Positions 19,732-30,318 are shown, counted from the first letter of the stretch. The stretch is DNA of 64,000 nucleotides from Bartonella sp. M0177 (GCF_016102285.1 NZ_JACFOY010000001.1:1984001-2048000); one strand, 5' to 3'. Made by a program: numbers and translations. The notes: generated from the sequence alone by a model not told the origin.

Positions 19732-20681
19732 AACAGGATAGAGCAAAGGTAAAAGCAGCCGCACCGGAACAATTCATGATGCTCGGAGCGGGCTACTCTG
19801 CTCGCGCCTTTGGTTTGCTTTACGGCAACCCCGTTGCCGACACATCAACAGCAAGTCAACACGCTTTCGCCAATACAAATTTCAAAATTTGCGGCACCAC
19901 ACGCACAAAAGAAAAATTTGCCGCTCTCGAAAGTGCCAATATTGAACCGTTTCTTTTTGACGAGCCTAACCCGACCTTTTTTGAAAGGCTTGAAACAACA
20001 ACACATCTTGTTATTTCGGTTTCACCCGATGACACAATGAGCGACGCGGTTTTAAACCGGCCCGACATCCTTGGATCTATGCCGCAGTTAAAATGGATAG
20101 GCTATCTTTCCACCATTGGCGTTTATGGCAATCATGATGGCCGGTGGATTGACGAGGAAGCCCCCTGTCACCCCTCGCTCAAACGCAACATTGCCCGCCT
20201 TGAAGTGGAAAAAAAATGGCAGGCTTTCGGGAAAAAGCACAATATCCCCATTGCCATTTTGCGCCTTGGCGGCATTTATGGCCCGTCGCGTAATCCTTTT
20301 ATAAAAATCAGTCAGGGCAATAAAACGCTTGTCATCAAAAAAGGGCAGTTTTTCAACCGCATCCATGTCGATGATATTGCCGGTGTCATCAAGGCTTTTT
20401 CTTCGGCAAAACGTGAAGGCATTTTCAATATTGTCGATAATGAACCGGCAGCGCCGGAAGATGTCATGCATTATGCGGCAAGATTGATGGGGGTAACCGA
20501 TCTTGAAGAAGTTCCCTTTGAAAAAGCCGATATGTCACCCATGGCACGTTCTTTTTATGGTGATAATAAAAGAATATTGAATCATAAACTCTCAAAAACA
20601 GGATATAATCTGAAATATCCCGATTATCGAACCGCATTGGAGGCAATGTGGAAGGATCATCTTTGGGATAAAAAGCTCTAG
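19719..20681 (+). CDS. SDR family NAD(P)-dependent oxidoreductase, YeeZ-like
   Basis: The 320-residue protein is an atypical short-chain dehydrogenase/epimerase. Its nucleotide-binding turn is FMMLGAGYSARAFG, the WIGYLSTIGVYGNHDGRWIDEE segment holds the active-site strand, and AILRLGGIYGPSRNP and FNRIHVDDIAGVI are typical of the NAD-dependent epimerase group. The substrate is unknown. The frame begins with an ATG at 19719, overlapping the queG stop by 13 bases. The spacing of its ribosome site is poor, so the TTG at 19728 or a later start is possible. Coupling to queG is likely. Confidence 0.82.
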   Translation: MGRLKQDRAKVKAAAPEQFMMLGAGYSARAFGLLYGNPVADTSTASQHAFANTNFKICGTTRTKEKFAALESANIEPFLFDEPNPTFFERLETTTHLVISVSPDDTMSDAVLNRPDILGSMPQLKWIGYLSTIGVYGNHDGRWIDEEAPCHPSLKRNIARLEVEKKWQAFGKKHNIPIAILRLGGIYGPSRNPFIKISQGNKTLVIKKGQFFNRIHVDDIAGVIKAFSSAKREGIFNIVDNEPAAPEDVMHYAARLMGVTDLEEVPFEKADMSPMARSFYGDNKRILNHKLSKTGYNLKYPDYRTALEAMWKDHLWDKKL

Positions 20682-20787
20682 CTCTCGCACGCAAATCCGA
20701 AAGGCGGGCGGGGGCTTCAAAAAAGTTGCAAATATTGAAAATTATTGTGCTTTTGAAAAAAGTTTGCGCGTTCGAAAGGCGTTAGGG

Positions 20788-21696
20788 ATGTCTTCAAAGT
20801 TCAAGTCATTCAACCGGATTTTGGCAACAACATTGGCAACGGTTTTTCTGCCTGTCGCGGCTGCCCATAGTGACGAACCGGCAAAACAGGCTTTTGGCGA
20901 TGTCAAATTGCCCTCGGTCGGTCAAGCACAATCCATTGGTTTTTATTCCAAGGGTTGTCTTAATGGCGCGGTAGCGCTACCGATTGATGGGCCTAACTGG
21001 CAAGTCATGCGCCTTTCGCGTAACCGCAATTGGGGGCATCCGGCAACCATACGCTTTATCGAGCAATTGTCGAAGCAGGCTGCCAAAGATGGCTGGTCAG
21101 GCCTCCTCATTGGCGACATTTCGCAACCGCGCGGCGGACCCATGCTGAACGGGCACGCATCCCACCAGATCGGGCTCGATGCGGATATCTGGCTCACCCC
21201 CATGCCCGACCACCGTTTAAGTCGGGAAGAAAGAGAAAATATGCAAGGCGTGTCTATGCTTAAAAAAGATTCGCTTTATGCCGACCCGAAAAAATGGACA
21301 CCCGAACGCACCGCCCTTATTCGCGACGCGGCTGAAAATCCGGAAGTCGAGCGCATCTTTGTGCATCCGGGCATAAAAAAACAATTATGCGATACAGTAA
21401 CCGGCGACCGTTCATGGCTTCAGAAGGTGCGCCCCTATTGGGGGCATTTCTGGCACTTCCATGTCCGGCTAAAATGCCAGTCGGGTTCTGAAAATTGCAA
21501 ACCGCAACCCAAAGTGACAGCCGGTGACGGTTGCGACAAATCGCTTGCCTGGTGGTTTACCGACGAGCCATGGGCCGATAAAAAGCCCAAAAAACCTGTA
21601 ACCACCACACCGCCGAAGCCGCATATCATGATGGTTTCGGAATTGCCGAAGGAATGCACGGCGGTTTTGAATGCACCGGAAAAATCGGCTAAATAA
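20788..21696 (+). CDS. mepA: Penicillin-insensitive murein endopeptidase
   Basis: MepA is a periplasmic zinc peptidase that cuts D-Ala-mDAP cross-links in peptidoglycan. The 302-residue product has a signal peptide (NRILATTLATVFLPVAAAHS), then the zinc motif HASHQIGLDAD and the HFHVRLKC strand with the second His. Four cysteines fit the disulfides of the family. The ATG at 20788 has AAAGG at a good distance; the longer frame from 20764 uses a TTG. It stands alone, about 100 bases after the SDR gene. Confidence 0.92.
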   Translation: MSSKFKSFNRILATTLATVFLPVAAAHSDEPAKQAFGDVKLPSVGQAQSIGFYSKGCLNGAVALPIDGPNWQVMRLSRNRNWGHPATIRFIEQLSKQAAKDGWSGLLIGDISQPRGGPMLNGHASHQIGLDADIWLTPMPDHRLSREERENMQGVSMLKKDSLYADPKKWTPERTALIRDAAENPEVERIFVHPGIKKQLCDTVTGDRSWLQKVRPYWGHFWHFHVRLKCQSGSENCKPQPKVTAGDGCDKSLAWWFTDEPWADKKPKKPVTTTPPKPHIMMVSELPKECTAVLNAPEKSAK

Positions 21697-21769
21697 GTTA
21701 TATTTTGCAATTTTTCATCAATGACATAATTGCAATGAAATACCCAACCACCAAACCGGGGAATGGTTC

Positions 21770-22789
21770 ATGCAAAATCAAAATCTGGAATTTCCTGTTC
21801 TTATCGGCGATATTGGTGGCACCAATATGCGTTTTTCGCTCATCCTCAATCAGGCCGGCGAACAAATGGCCATTGCCACCCGCAAAGTGAATGATTTTCC
21901 AACTATTGAAGAAGCCATTCACCAGACCATTCTGCCATTGATAAAAGCGCCGTTAAAATCGCTCTTTCTCGCTATCGCCGGTCCGGTAACGGGAGAGGTT
22001 ATCAAGCTTACCAATTGCAACTGGGTCATCAATCCTCGCCACCTCATGGAAGAATTCGGCTTCAATGAAGTTTTCATTGTCAACGATTTCGAGGCGCAGG
22101 CACTTTCCACGATTGTATTGCCGCAAAAATATCTTGAGCCAATCGGCCCGATAAACACCGCCACAGATGATACGAAAGTTATCATCGGCGCCGGTTCGGG
22201 GCTCGGCATTGCCGGTCTTACCTATCTGAACGGGCACTATATCCCGATTGAAGGTGAAGGCGGGCATATCGACTTTGCCCCGCAAAGCGAAGAAGACTTT
22301 GCCCTCTACCCGTTTTTGAAAAAGATTGTCGGCCGTGTGAGCGCCGAGGAATTATTGAGCGGGCGCGGACTTTTAAATATCTATCGTGCCTTTTGCGACA
22401 TGCGCGGCGCAACACCGACGATCGAAATCCCCGAAGTCATCACCTCCGAAGCTTTAACTGCCCATGAACAACAAGCTTATGACACAGTACAATTTTTTAT
22501 CAATTATCTGGCGCGTTTGGCTGGTGATTTTGCCCTCATTTTCAAGGCTGAAGGCGGCGTTTATATCGGTGGCGGCATTCTGCCGGAAATGTTACCACTC
22601 ATTGACGAGGATGAATTCCGCCAAAATTTCATCCATAAACAACCTCATGAAAAACTGCTTGAAAAAATCCCTACCTTTATCATCACCCATCCCCGGGCTG
22701 CACTCGTCGGTATGGAATCCTATGTCCATCAACCCGAGCGCTTTATGCTTGATATGAAAGGCCGTTTCTTTGTGAAACATACCGGTTAA
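21770..22789 (+). CDS. glk: Glucokinase
   Basis: Glk phosphorylates glucose with ATP in the cytosol. The 339-residue protein belongs to the proteobacterial Glk family rather than to the ROK group. DIGGTNMRFSL is the phosphate-1 loop, CNWVINPRHL and NDFEAQAL carry catalytic and sugar-binding residues, GAGSGLGIAGL is the adenosine-binding loop, and EGEGGHIDFAP and GGVYIGGGI are conserved. The ATG at 21770 has GGGGAA seven bases upstream. It is the last housekeeping gene before the surface region. Confidence 0.95.
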   Translation: MQNQNLEFPVLIGDIGGTNMRFSLILNQAGEQMAIATRKVNDFPTIEEAIHQTILPLIKAPLKSLFLAIAGPVTGEVIKLTNCNWVINPRHLMEEFGFNEVFIVNDFEAQALSTIVLPQKYLEPIGPINTATDDTKVIIGAGSGLGIAGLTYLNGHYIPIEGEGGHIDFAPQSEEDFALYPFLKKIVGRVSAEELLSGRGLLNIYRAFCDMRGATPTIEIPEVITSEALTAHEQQAYDTVQFFINYLARLAGDFALIFKAEGGVYIGGGILPEMLPLIDEDEFRQNFIHKQPHEKLLEKIPTFIITHPRAALVGMESYVHQPERFMLDMKGRFFVKHTG

Positions 22790-24212
22790 AAAACCGGAGT
22801 GAACAGGAAACACCCCGAATATAGTAACCAATCTGAATTTAGGTCTATAAAACCGGTTCCCGCGCGATAAAGCCCCCTCGACACAAGCGGAGAATGATCG
22901 GCACTGTTACCGCTAGAAGGCACTTTTCCCACTCTATCGCGACAATTTTCTTTGTCTTTTTTTGTGCTTCATAATCTGGCTTTATTTTTACCTGACAGTT
23001 TTTATTCAAACAGTGAGATTATTTAAACAGACAAGGTTTTTCCGTTCCGTTTTAAGTTTCATACGGTCAATCCGGCAAAAAAGTACTTTCGTTCTTTAAA
23101 TTTTAAAAATGCAAACGCAAAGTCTCAAAGAAACCAACGGCCTTGCCGAAGAAATTGCGAAAAACCGGGCTTTGTCAGGCCGGTTTTCTCCCCCGAATAA
23201 ATCCCGATCTCATGGGGAACGCTCTCCTTTCGGCTTTACCGTCTTTATTGCAGGCGACTTTTTTCGCCCCCCACCCTATTCATGTCATTCCGGAAAATTT
23301 TGCTTTTGACTTTTCGCGAATGCCGTCCCGCCAGCCAATTCAGAAAAACATTTCCGCAATTTGAAATGAAACCCGCTTTAAAATTCTTTACCTCTAAAAT
23401 TCTTCAAGCGGTATTTTGTCTTTTTAATTGCCGGGCAATTCCGGAATTGTTTTATATTTTAACCGTCTCCTCTTCCTGCAAAAGTTTTGCCCGTTTTTCG
23501 GTAAAGTGGTTTTTCGACCATCTTCCACAATCACCGATTTTTCTCCAACGATGTGATTTCTTATGTGATTGCCCGCTATCTGAAAAACCGGAAAATCCTT
23601 TATGACACAAAATGCCCAACCTGTTTTGTGTCATTTTTCCAAACTTTGTCAAAAAGCATAGCGTTGCAATCCCGACCGGCTTTTAAACAATTTTGCCATA
23701 GCGCCCGACATTTCTTCCAAATTAGTGAAGAAAAACGAAGGATAAAATTCCATTATTCCCTTTTTTGCGCCGCAAAAACCAAAATTTTTCGAACAGAATT
23801 CTATGTTTTTCTTCCAGAAATTCTATTATAGGAAACCTATTTTCACTTTTATTCATACTGAGAATTATTATTAAAATATCGTTATTACGCCGGCTAATTT
23901 ATTATAGTAATAATACTAACTTTTAATATTTAACTATAAAAATATATATTTTAATTTTATTAAGTTATTTTATATTATAAAAAAATAATTTAAAATACAT
24001 TTTGTTTTATTTTATGAATTAAAATTTTTTTGTGCTATTTTCTATTTATTATTGATTACATAATTTTGTGTTTTTTCTGCTTTTAATTTCTAATAGATCA
24101 AGATAGACTGTGTCTGATTCATGCGCCATTGATTAATCGGCTATCTGCCGATAAAGAGCGCTTCTTGTTTTTTGCGACGCCGGCCTTGGCCATGAAAGAG
24201 CGAGGAAATTTT
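22790..24212. other. Long gene-free leader upstream of the autotransporter
   Basis: No credible gene is seen in 1.4 kb. Bases 23840-24110 are extremely AT-rich, with runs of TTTTA and AATAT. A perfect hairpin lies at 23602-23634. The region probably holds the autotransporter promoter and its silencer or activator sites. Confidence 0.6.
23602..23634. terminator. Perfect 11-bp stem-loop followed by T-rich sequence
   Basis: ATGACACAAAA and TTTTGTGTCAT are perfect arms around an 11-base loop. TTTTCC follows on the plus strand. It could end a transcript reading from the glk side or form a structure in a leader. The stem is low in GC, so a protein-binding site is also possible. Confidence 0.5.
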
Positions 24213-27200
24213 ATGCACCTTTCTTCAAATTACAGCCGCCTCTCGAAGGTCTTGTTAAATGCTGCCTCGTGCATCGTTCTTTCGGCTGTGGCTCTTTCAG
24301 CCATAACAGTGGAAGAGGTGAAAGCGGACGAGCTTACCTATGACGGCACTGATCAGAGTGTTTTAACCGCGGATCCGACAGATATAAATGCTTCCCGCAT
24401 GAGCCTTCTCCCGCACACGAGTGATGAAACCAATACCATCACCGTTAAAGGGGCCGTCGCGGGGCAAAGAACGCATTGGGAAAACACTGTTGCTCCCTAT
24501 AATGTCTACGGCTTTGCTTCGGTGCAAGATAATGTCACAGGCAATAATGGCATTGACGGCGCCTCTAACACAGGGGCGATCGTTTCGGTCAAAGATGTTG
24601 AATATGACTGGAGCGGTGCCGGAAACAAAGCAACAAATGCAGAACAAGCCGGTCGACTTGGTGGCATGGGAGGCGGCTCGGTTTTTGGTGGCCTCAGTGC
24701 AGGCGCCCCGGGGAGTACCGCCTATGATGGTACGAATGTGGCCTTGGGAGGAAACGGCGGTTACATCAAGGGCGTTCATGTTACCCTTGATAATGTCGCC
24801 ATTCATGGCGCCGATGCCGGTGAGGGAAATAGTTCACCCGATAACAACCATCGTGGAAGCACTGTTGGCGGCATGGGGGGTGGTTCGGTTTTTGGCGCTA
24901 TCAGTATCGGCGGTGCCGGAGCCTGGTCAACACGTTCAACCGCTGATGGTTCAAATGGTGGCAGCGGAGGCGACATAAGCGGCAATTATGTTACTTTGAA
25001 AAAAACCGACCTTTATGGTGGCAAAGGCGGCAATGGTGGTTCGAAAGCCGGTGGAAGTGCCGCCGGCTTTGGCGGTGCAAGTGTGTTGGGCGGTGTTTCT
25101 ATCGGCGGTGCCGGTGGCACCAGCTATAGCGGAACCCAACATAATAGTCAGGGTGGATCAACGGGTGTCATCTCCGATAACCACGTTATTTTAACGGATG
25201 TAACTTTGACCGGTGCCGATGGCGGTAATGGCGGCTCGTCCACCATCGTTAACGGGAGTGGCGGAACGGCTGGTTTCGGCGGCGGTATAATCGGAGGCGG
25301 ACTGGCGATTGCCGGCGGAGGTGGTTTTGCCGGAGATGGCGGCGCCTCGAATGCTGATGGCGGTAATAGTGGCGCCATCCATGATAACGAGCTCATCCTG
25401 AACCATGTAACAATCAAAGGCGGAAATGCCGGTAAAGGCGGTGACGGCGCACCCAATAGCGGCGGTGGCGTTGGTGGCATGGGCGGTGGTCTGGTTTTTG
25501 GCGGCATGACCATCGCTGGTGCCGGTGGCTCCGGCTATAAGGCTAATACGTCGAGCGGTAATGGAGGTATCGCCGATTATGTGAAATCGAATAACGTTAC
25601 ATTGGTTGATGTCACGATTGACGGAGGCGCTGGCGGCGTTGGCGGCTCGAGCACAACAAGTGGTGGTGGCGCTGGCGGCGCTGGCGGCGCAACTGTCTTT
25701 GGCGGTCTTTCCATGGGCGGTGCCGGTGGTGCCGGTGACGCAGCATTTGACACGGAAAATAGCGAGAGTGCAGGCGGTAATGGCGGCGCGAGCGGAGTTG
25801 TCAGCAACAATATTATTTCTCTCGATCACACAACACTGAATGGTGGTATTGGCGGCACAGGCGGTCAAGGCGGAGGAATTGGCGGCATAGGCGGCGGCAG
25901 TGTTATCGGCGGTTTAAGTACCGGCGGCGGCGGCGGCAACGGTTCGAATTCAAAAAAATATAATGGCAATGGCGGCGATAGCGGCGATGTCATCAATAAC
26001 CGGATAATGATTGTCGATTCTACATTGAATGGCAATGCGGGCGGTACCGGTGGGTCAATTTCCCATACGATTACAATCTTGGACGAAGAAGGCGAAAAGA
26101 GCGTCAGTATGGGGGGAAGCGGTGCCGGCGGCACTGGTGGCGGCAGCGTTTTTGGCGGGATCAGCCTTGGTGGTGCCGGTGGCTATGGTTCGCAAGGGGG
26201 ATTGATAAACGGTATTGGTGGCAATGCCGGTACAGTGAGTGGCAATATCATTATCCTTGAACGGGTAGAACTTCATGGTGGTGCTGGCGGCGCTGCCGGA
26301 AATATCGACGGCGAAAACAATGGCAATGAAGGATCCGGCATTCGCGGTTCGGATGGCGGAAGTATCTATGGTGGTGCAAGTGTCGGTGGCGCTGGCGGAA
26401 TAGGATATGACGCAACACAAACCAATGGTAACGGCGGTAAAGGTGGCAATGTCACCAATAACCGTATCAATTTGACCGACGTGACACTTTATGGCACGAA
26501 AACGAGCGGTAATGGCGAAAATAAATCCGGCGTTTATGGTGGCGTCAGCATTGGCGGAGACGGTGGCTTTGGCGACATTAGCAAAAGCCTTGACAAAAAC
26601 GGTGGCAAGGGTGGTGATGCCGGCGATGTCAGTGGCAATTCAATTGAAATTTCCGGAAAATCCGCAATCAATAAAGATATTTATGGTGGTCTTTCACAAG
26701 GTGGAAAAGCCGGCATTCACTTTAACGACAAAAATCAGCTCGTCAACAGCGAGGTCGGTTTTGGCGGCAATGCCAACCACAATACCGTAACTCTTAACGG
26801 CGACCAGATCGTCATTGGCGAACGCGATGAGGAAGGAAATGTCACACAATATGGCTCGATCTGGGGTGGTCGCAGCCTTAGTGGTGATGGCCAAGACTGC
26901 CTTACAGCCGATGTTTTTTCCGGCAATACTCTCAATCTCAACGGTTACCGCGGTACCGTTTCCGGTATCTATAATTTTGAAAATTATAACTGGACTTTGC
27001 CTGCCGATACCAAAAATGGCGATACGGTGATAAAAATTGCCGAAGGCGGTACACCGGTTGATCTAACCAATACCAAGCACACAATCGCCCAACTGGACGC
27101 GAAAGCGCCACGCTTTGTTGCTGGTGACGCCGTCACTTTGATTGATAAATCTGCAGGCAGTTGGTCGCCTGCTTCCTATGTGCTCAAACAGGGACAGTTT

Positions 27201-28454
27201 ATCTTTTACGATACAACGCTTAAACAAAATAAGGCCGGAGACAACACCGCTTTCATTCTGCAAATTAACAAGAAAACCGACAAAACTCCCGATCACGATC
27301 ATGGTGAAGATCACGATCACACCGGTGATATTACCGGAGGTGGTGGCAATACCGGCGGCGGAGATACCGGCGGTGATAATACCGGTGGCAATAATGGCGG
27401 CGGAAACAATCACCAAGGGGATCAATCGGCGGCACAATTAAACCCGCAGTCAAAGGCTTATTCGGAAGGGCGTGCAGCAAGCCTCGCCTTTGTTTCGCAA
27501 GGCTCCGATGTTATTGCCAACAGCATGGGCACAATCAGCAGTATGGCAACAAGAACGGATAACCGCTTCAATCATCCGCTCTATGTTCCCTTTATCATCA
27601 CCGGCGGTTCTTCCTCCCGTTATCAAACCGGAAGCCATGTCAGTATTGACGGTTTCAATATGATTGCCGGTCTTGCTTTCGGCTTTAACCTTGAAGCCGG
27701 TCATAAAGTCACAACCGGCGCATTTTTCGAATATGGCCGCGGCACTTATGACACCTATAACAATTTCGACCGTTTCGCTTCCGTCCATGGTGATGGTGAC
27801 AGCGATTATAAGGGCGGCGGCATTCTCGCCCGTATCGAATTTGCCGGCACCGGCCTCGGATTGGTCAAAAACCTGAAACCCGACGAAACGGACGGGCTTT
27901 ATGCCGATGCATCCTTGCGTTTTGGCCAGTCGGACGGGAAGTTTACTGCCGGTCGCCAATTCGGTCTTGAAGAACAGGTGGTCGACTATCGCGGTTCTTA
28001 TAACAGCACGGTCAATTATTTCGGTGGCCATGTCACAGGCGGCTATGTCTTCAACTTTGATGATCAACGTGCCCTTGATGTCTATGGCCGCTATTTATGG
28101 ACACATATGGAAAGCGACACGGTTAAAATCCACGCTGAACGATTGCATTTCGACAGTTCGACGAGTTCACGTGTCGAGCTTGGCGCACGGTATTCCTATC
28201 AATATAATGACTGGTTCAAGCCTTATGTCGGCGCGACCTATGATTACGAGTTTGATGGCGATGTCGGGGCACAAGCTTATGAATTCGATTTGCACAAACC
28301 GTCATTGGAAGGTTCGACCGGCATTTTTGAAGCAGGCTTCAAGATGAACCCGTTGAAAGACAACAAGGCTTTGACAATCAATGTCGATGGTCAAGGCTAT
28401 GTCGGCGCCCGCCAGGGTGGCGGTGGCGGTGTCAAACTCAAATACGAGTTCTGA
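24213..28454 (+). CDS. Classical autotransporter with a glycine-rich repeat passenger
   Basis: The 1,413-residue surface protein would be secreted by the type V route and remain anchored by its own barrel. I choose the ATG at 24213 (MHLSSNYSRLSK), with GAGGAA six bases upstream; 24192 is an alternative. A long signal peptide ends near VKADE. The passenger, about 24650-26700, has 11 copies of a unit of about 68 residues: GGSVFGGxSxGGAGG, a GGNGG spacer, then a strand like NxVTLxxVTLxGGxGG. A shorter mixed region and a His/Asp-rich linker (DHDHGEDHDHTGD) follow, then a Gly/Asn-rich spacer. The barrel covers about the last 330 residues, with the terminal strand ending KLKYEF. Adhesion or host contact is inferred. 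It follows a 1.4-kb AT-rich leader. Confidence 0.9.
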   Translation: MHLSSNYSRLSKVLLNAASCIVLSAVALSAITVEEVKADELTYDGTDQSVLTADPTDINASRMSLLPHTSDETNTITVKGAVAGQRTHWENTVAPYNVYGFASVQDNVTGNNGIDGASNTGAIVSVKDVEYDWSGAGNKATNAEQAGRLGGMGGGSVFGGLSAGAPGSTAYDGTNVALGGNGGYIKGVHVTLDNVAIHGADAGEGNSSPDNNHRGSTVGGMGGGSVFGAISIGGAGAWSTRSTADGSNGGSGGDISGNYVTLKKTDLYGGKGGNGGSKAGGSAAGFGGASVLGGVSIGGAGGTSYSGTQHNSQGGSTGVISDNHVILTDVTLTGADGGNGGSSTIVNGSGGTAGFGGGIIGGGLAIAGGGGFAGDGGASNADGGNSGAIHDNELILNHVTIKGGNAGKGGDGAPNSGGGVGGMGGGLVFGGMTIAGAGGSGYKANTSSGNGGIADYVKSNNVTLVDVTIDGGAGGVGGSSTTSGGGAGGAGGATVFGGLSMGGAGGAGDAAFDTENSESAGGNGGASGVVSNNIISLDHTTLNGGIGGTGGQGGGIGGIGGGSVIGGLSTGGGGGNGSNSKKYNGNGGDSGDVINNRIMIVDSTLNGNAGGTGGSISHTITILDEEGEKSVSMGGSGAGGTGGGSVFGGISLGGAGGYGSQGGLINGIGGNAGTVSGNIIILERVELHGGAGGAAGNIDGENNGNEGSGIRGSDGGSIYGGASVGGAGGIGYDATQTNGNGGKGGNVTNNRINLTDVTLYGTKTSGNGENKSGVYGGVSIGGDGGFGDISKSLDKNGGKGGDAGDVSGNSIEISGKSAINKDIYGGLSQGGKAGIHFNDKNQLVNSEVGFGGNANHNTVTLNGDQIVIGERDEEGNVTQYGSIWGGRSLSGDGQDCLTADVFSGNTLNLNGYRGTVSGIYNFENYNWTLPADTKNGDTVIKIAEGGTPVDLTNTKHTIAQLDAKAPRFVAGDAVTLIDKSAGSWSPASYVLKQGQFIFYDTTLKQNKAGDNTAFILQINKKTDKTPDHDHGEDHDHTGDITGGGGNTGGGDTGGDNTGGNNGGGNNHQGDQSAAQLNPQSKAYSEGRAASLAFVSQGSDVIANSMGTISSMATRTDNRFNHPLYVPFIITGGSSSRYQTGSHVSIDGFNMIAGLAFGFNLEAGHKVTTGAFFEYGRGTYDTYNNFDRFASVHGDGDSDYKGGGILARIEFAGTGLGLVKNLKPDETDGLYADASLRFGQSDGKFTAGRQFGLEEQVVDYRGSYNSTVNYFGGHVTGGYVFNFDDQRALDVYGRYLWTHMESDTVKIHAERLHFDSSTSSRVELGARYSYQYNDWFKPYVGATYDYEFDGDVGAQAYEFDLHKPSLEGSTGIFEAGFKMNPLKDNKALTINVDGQGYVGARQGGGGGVKLKYEF

Positions 28455-28457
28455 TAA

Positions 28458-28527
28458 AACACGCTTTGGCAGAGAAAAATCTTAAGCTTTGGCAAAGCAA
28501 AGTTTCAAGCTTTGACTAAGCTTGCGC
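28458..28527. repeat. Decayed repeat after the autotransporter, about three copies of 22-25 bases
   Basis: The copies share AAGCTTTGGCAAAGCAAAG with changes. They begin immediately after the autotransporter stop. Confidence 0.6.
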
Positions 28528-29001
28528 CTTCTGCATCAAATGCGCTTCAATCTCGAAAAGACGCGCTTTGCTAAATTGATTTCGACTGACGGGAAATTCG
28601 CGCCTTATAAATTTTAACCGGTAACGAATTAAGGCCTTACGGAAAACACAGAATGCGAAACTCTTTGAGCTATTCAAAGCCGATGTTTTATCGGCAAAGC
28701 TTCTAGAGGATTTCATCTCTACAATCAGGGCTCAAAACTGTTCCGGTAAATTATCCGGACAATGTCGCATCAATGAAATGGCAAAGCAGGATTGTTTCAG
28801 TCAATTTCCGAACCGAATGAAATTTCTAAAACACATAAGAAAAATCGCGCCAGCAAATCACCGCTCGTTTGCAATCATCCTGACTTTCCGATTTCTCGAT
28901 AACATCCCGCCTCTCGCCGACAATTAAACCGGAAAATACACAACAGAGCATGAGACAATCAAAACAATTACAACTTCTGCTGATGAAGACGTGAAACCGG
29001 T
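28528..29001. other. Gene-free gap
   Basis: I see no gene or clear signal here. It separates two genes reading towards each other, so both transcripts should end within it, but I found no strong terminator. Confidence 0.4.
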
Positions 29002-29634
29002 TCAAACAGTAAATTTGAAACCAGTTCTGTTTTCTTCGTAGAAATCGGATTTTATTTTTTTATATTCCGGATCACCGTAAAGGTCGGGCATTTCGCGACC
29101 AGCGAGGAAAGCTACAGAACTTTCGTTAGACATCCGAATATAGAAAGCTTTCAACTTTTTATAGAGACTGTTTCCAATGTCATAATCCTTGGCAATAACA
29201 CCATCGCTTCGAGCATAGTTCTCGTAAATGACAACCGCATTCGCGCGCCTTTTTGCCCATTGAAACGTCTGCTTTTCTAAGGGACCAGCTTGATCTTCAA
29301 ACTTTATCAACGCCTCGAAACCGGCTCTATGACTACCAGTCGCCTGATAGACCCTCGTATATTCATCCATGCCCAACTCATAAATGAAGAACTCTGCTGT
29401 ATCCTGCTGGTCTTCTGTATAGAGGCCATCTTTATTGGCCATAATTTCAGCAAGTTGACTGCGTGATAGTCCTTTGAAACTTTCAGCATCATCTGTCACG
29501 TTGATACGGGCAGGTTTCAACTTCTCCGCCGCAACCGAGTTTACAGTATCACTCCCCTTGGGGCTAGACGTTGTCGTCGTATTCTGAGTGGAAAATTGAT
29601 TAATGCCATAAGCGGAATAGGATGTGTTTATCAT
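29002..29634 (-). CDS. Hypothetical 210-residue protein, possibly secreted
   Basis: I do not recognise this protein. It starts at the ATG at 29634 (MINTSYSAYGINQF), with GAGGTGAG five bases upstream; a GTG three codons earlier overlaps that site. The first 50 residues are rich in Thr, Ser and Asn (NTTTTSSPKGSDT) and look disordered. The rest is charged and helical, with EIMANKDGLYTEDQQDTAEFFIYELG resembling a calcium-binding-like loop only weakly. There is no signal peptide or membrane segment. The long AT-rich upstream tract, the lack of operon partners and the position next to the autotransporter suggest a regulated accessory gene; a secreted protein is speculation. Confidence 0.6.
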   Translation of the reverse strand: MINTSYSAYGINQFSTQNTTTTSSPKGSDTVNSVAAEKLKPARINVTDDAESFKGLSRSQLAEIMANKDGLYTEDQQDTAEFFIYELGMDEYTRVYQATGSHRAGFEALIKFEDQAGPLEKQTFQWAKRRANAVVIYENYARSDGVIAKDYDIGNSLYKKLKAFYIRMSNESSVAFLAGREMPDLYGDPEYKKIKSDFYEENRTGFKFTV

Positions 29635-30318
29635 TTGACTCACCTCTTATGCACCACCCCACCTGATGCATAAATAAATGGGAAATGACAGCCATCATGT
29701 CTGCCTTTATGGACCCGATTGACATTATTCATTAATGCCATTTTAAATATACTATATTTTACATATAAATTCAAATTATTCAAAAATATTTAATTTTAAA
29801 ATCATTAAATTTTCCATTTATACAACCGATAAATCAAAAAATATCAATATTCCAGACATGATATTATCAATATAAATAATATTCCATTGCAGCCAAATTA
29901 TCATTATGATTGAACGCTTTATAATTTTAAATCCCTATTCTGCTTTTCATTATTCATTTGTCAGGAAATATTATTCTTGATCAAACCAAAAAATCTCTCA
30001 CACGGCCAAAGAAATAAACGTCAGGCTTTTCTTGAATAGAACGTTCCGCTCGGTGGCCCGTTTTTTCAAAAACATTCCGCAAATTTTTTCTAATTTTCAA
30101 ATCTCCTTATCTCAAAAGAAAAAATCGGAAAGAAAACCGGAATTATAGCCAAGACAAATCGACATGACGAAAACCAGTGTTCAAAATTCGGCAACCGAAT
30201 GTTTTTTAAAAACAGGATGCCGCTTTATTCACCGGTTAAAGCTCTTCTCATTTTCCTGTCGATCGGATAAAACGTAAAATAATGATTTCGCAATAAAAAT
30301 GATTTGCAGGAGAAGACA
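29635..30318. other. AT-rich gene-free gap between divergent genes
   Basis: No gene is seen. Bases 29740-29960 are very AT-rich. The stretch should hold promoters for the unknown gene on the minus strand and for dapB on the plus strand. Confidence 0.5.

Noticed and set aside
21705-21735. 8-base inverted repeat TTGCAATT/AATTGCAA upstream of glk
   Set aside because: It is short, AT-rich and widely spaced, so it is expected by chance.
23109-23831. Several overlapping plus-strand frames upstream of the autotransporter
   Set aside because: They overlap each other in different frames, cross a perfect hairpin, and have no domain or start signal.
25191-25868. 225-residue frame antisense to the autotransporter
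   Set aside because: It is the mirror of glycine-rich GGC/GGT repeats, giving an Ala/Thr-rich low-complexity product.
28516-28716. 66-residue minus-strand frame after the autotransporter
   Set aside because: It is short, starts in decayed repeat sequence and has no ribosome site or homology that I recognise.
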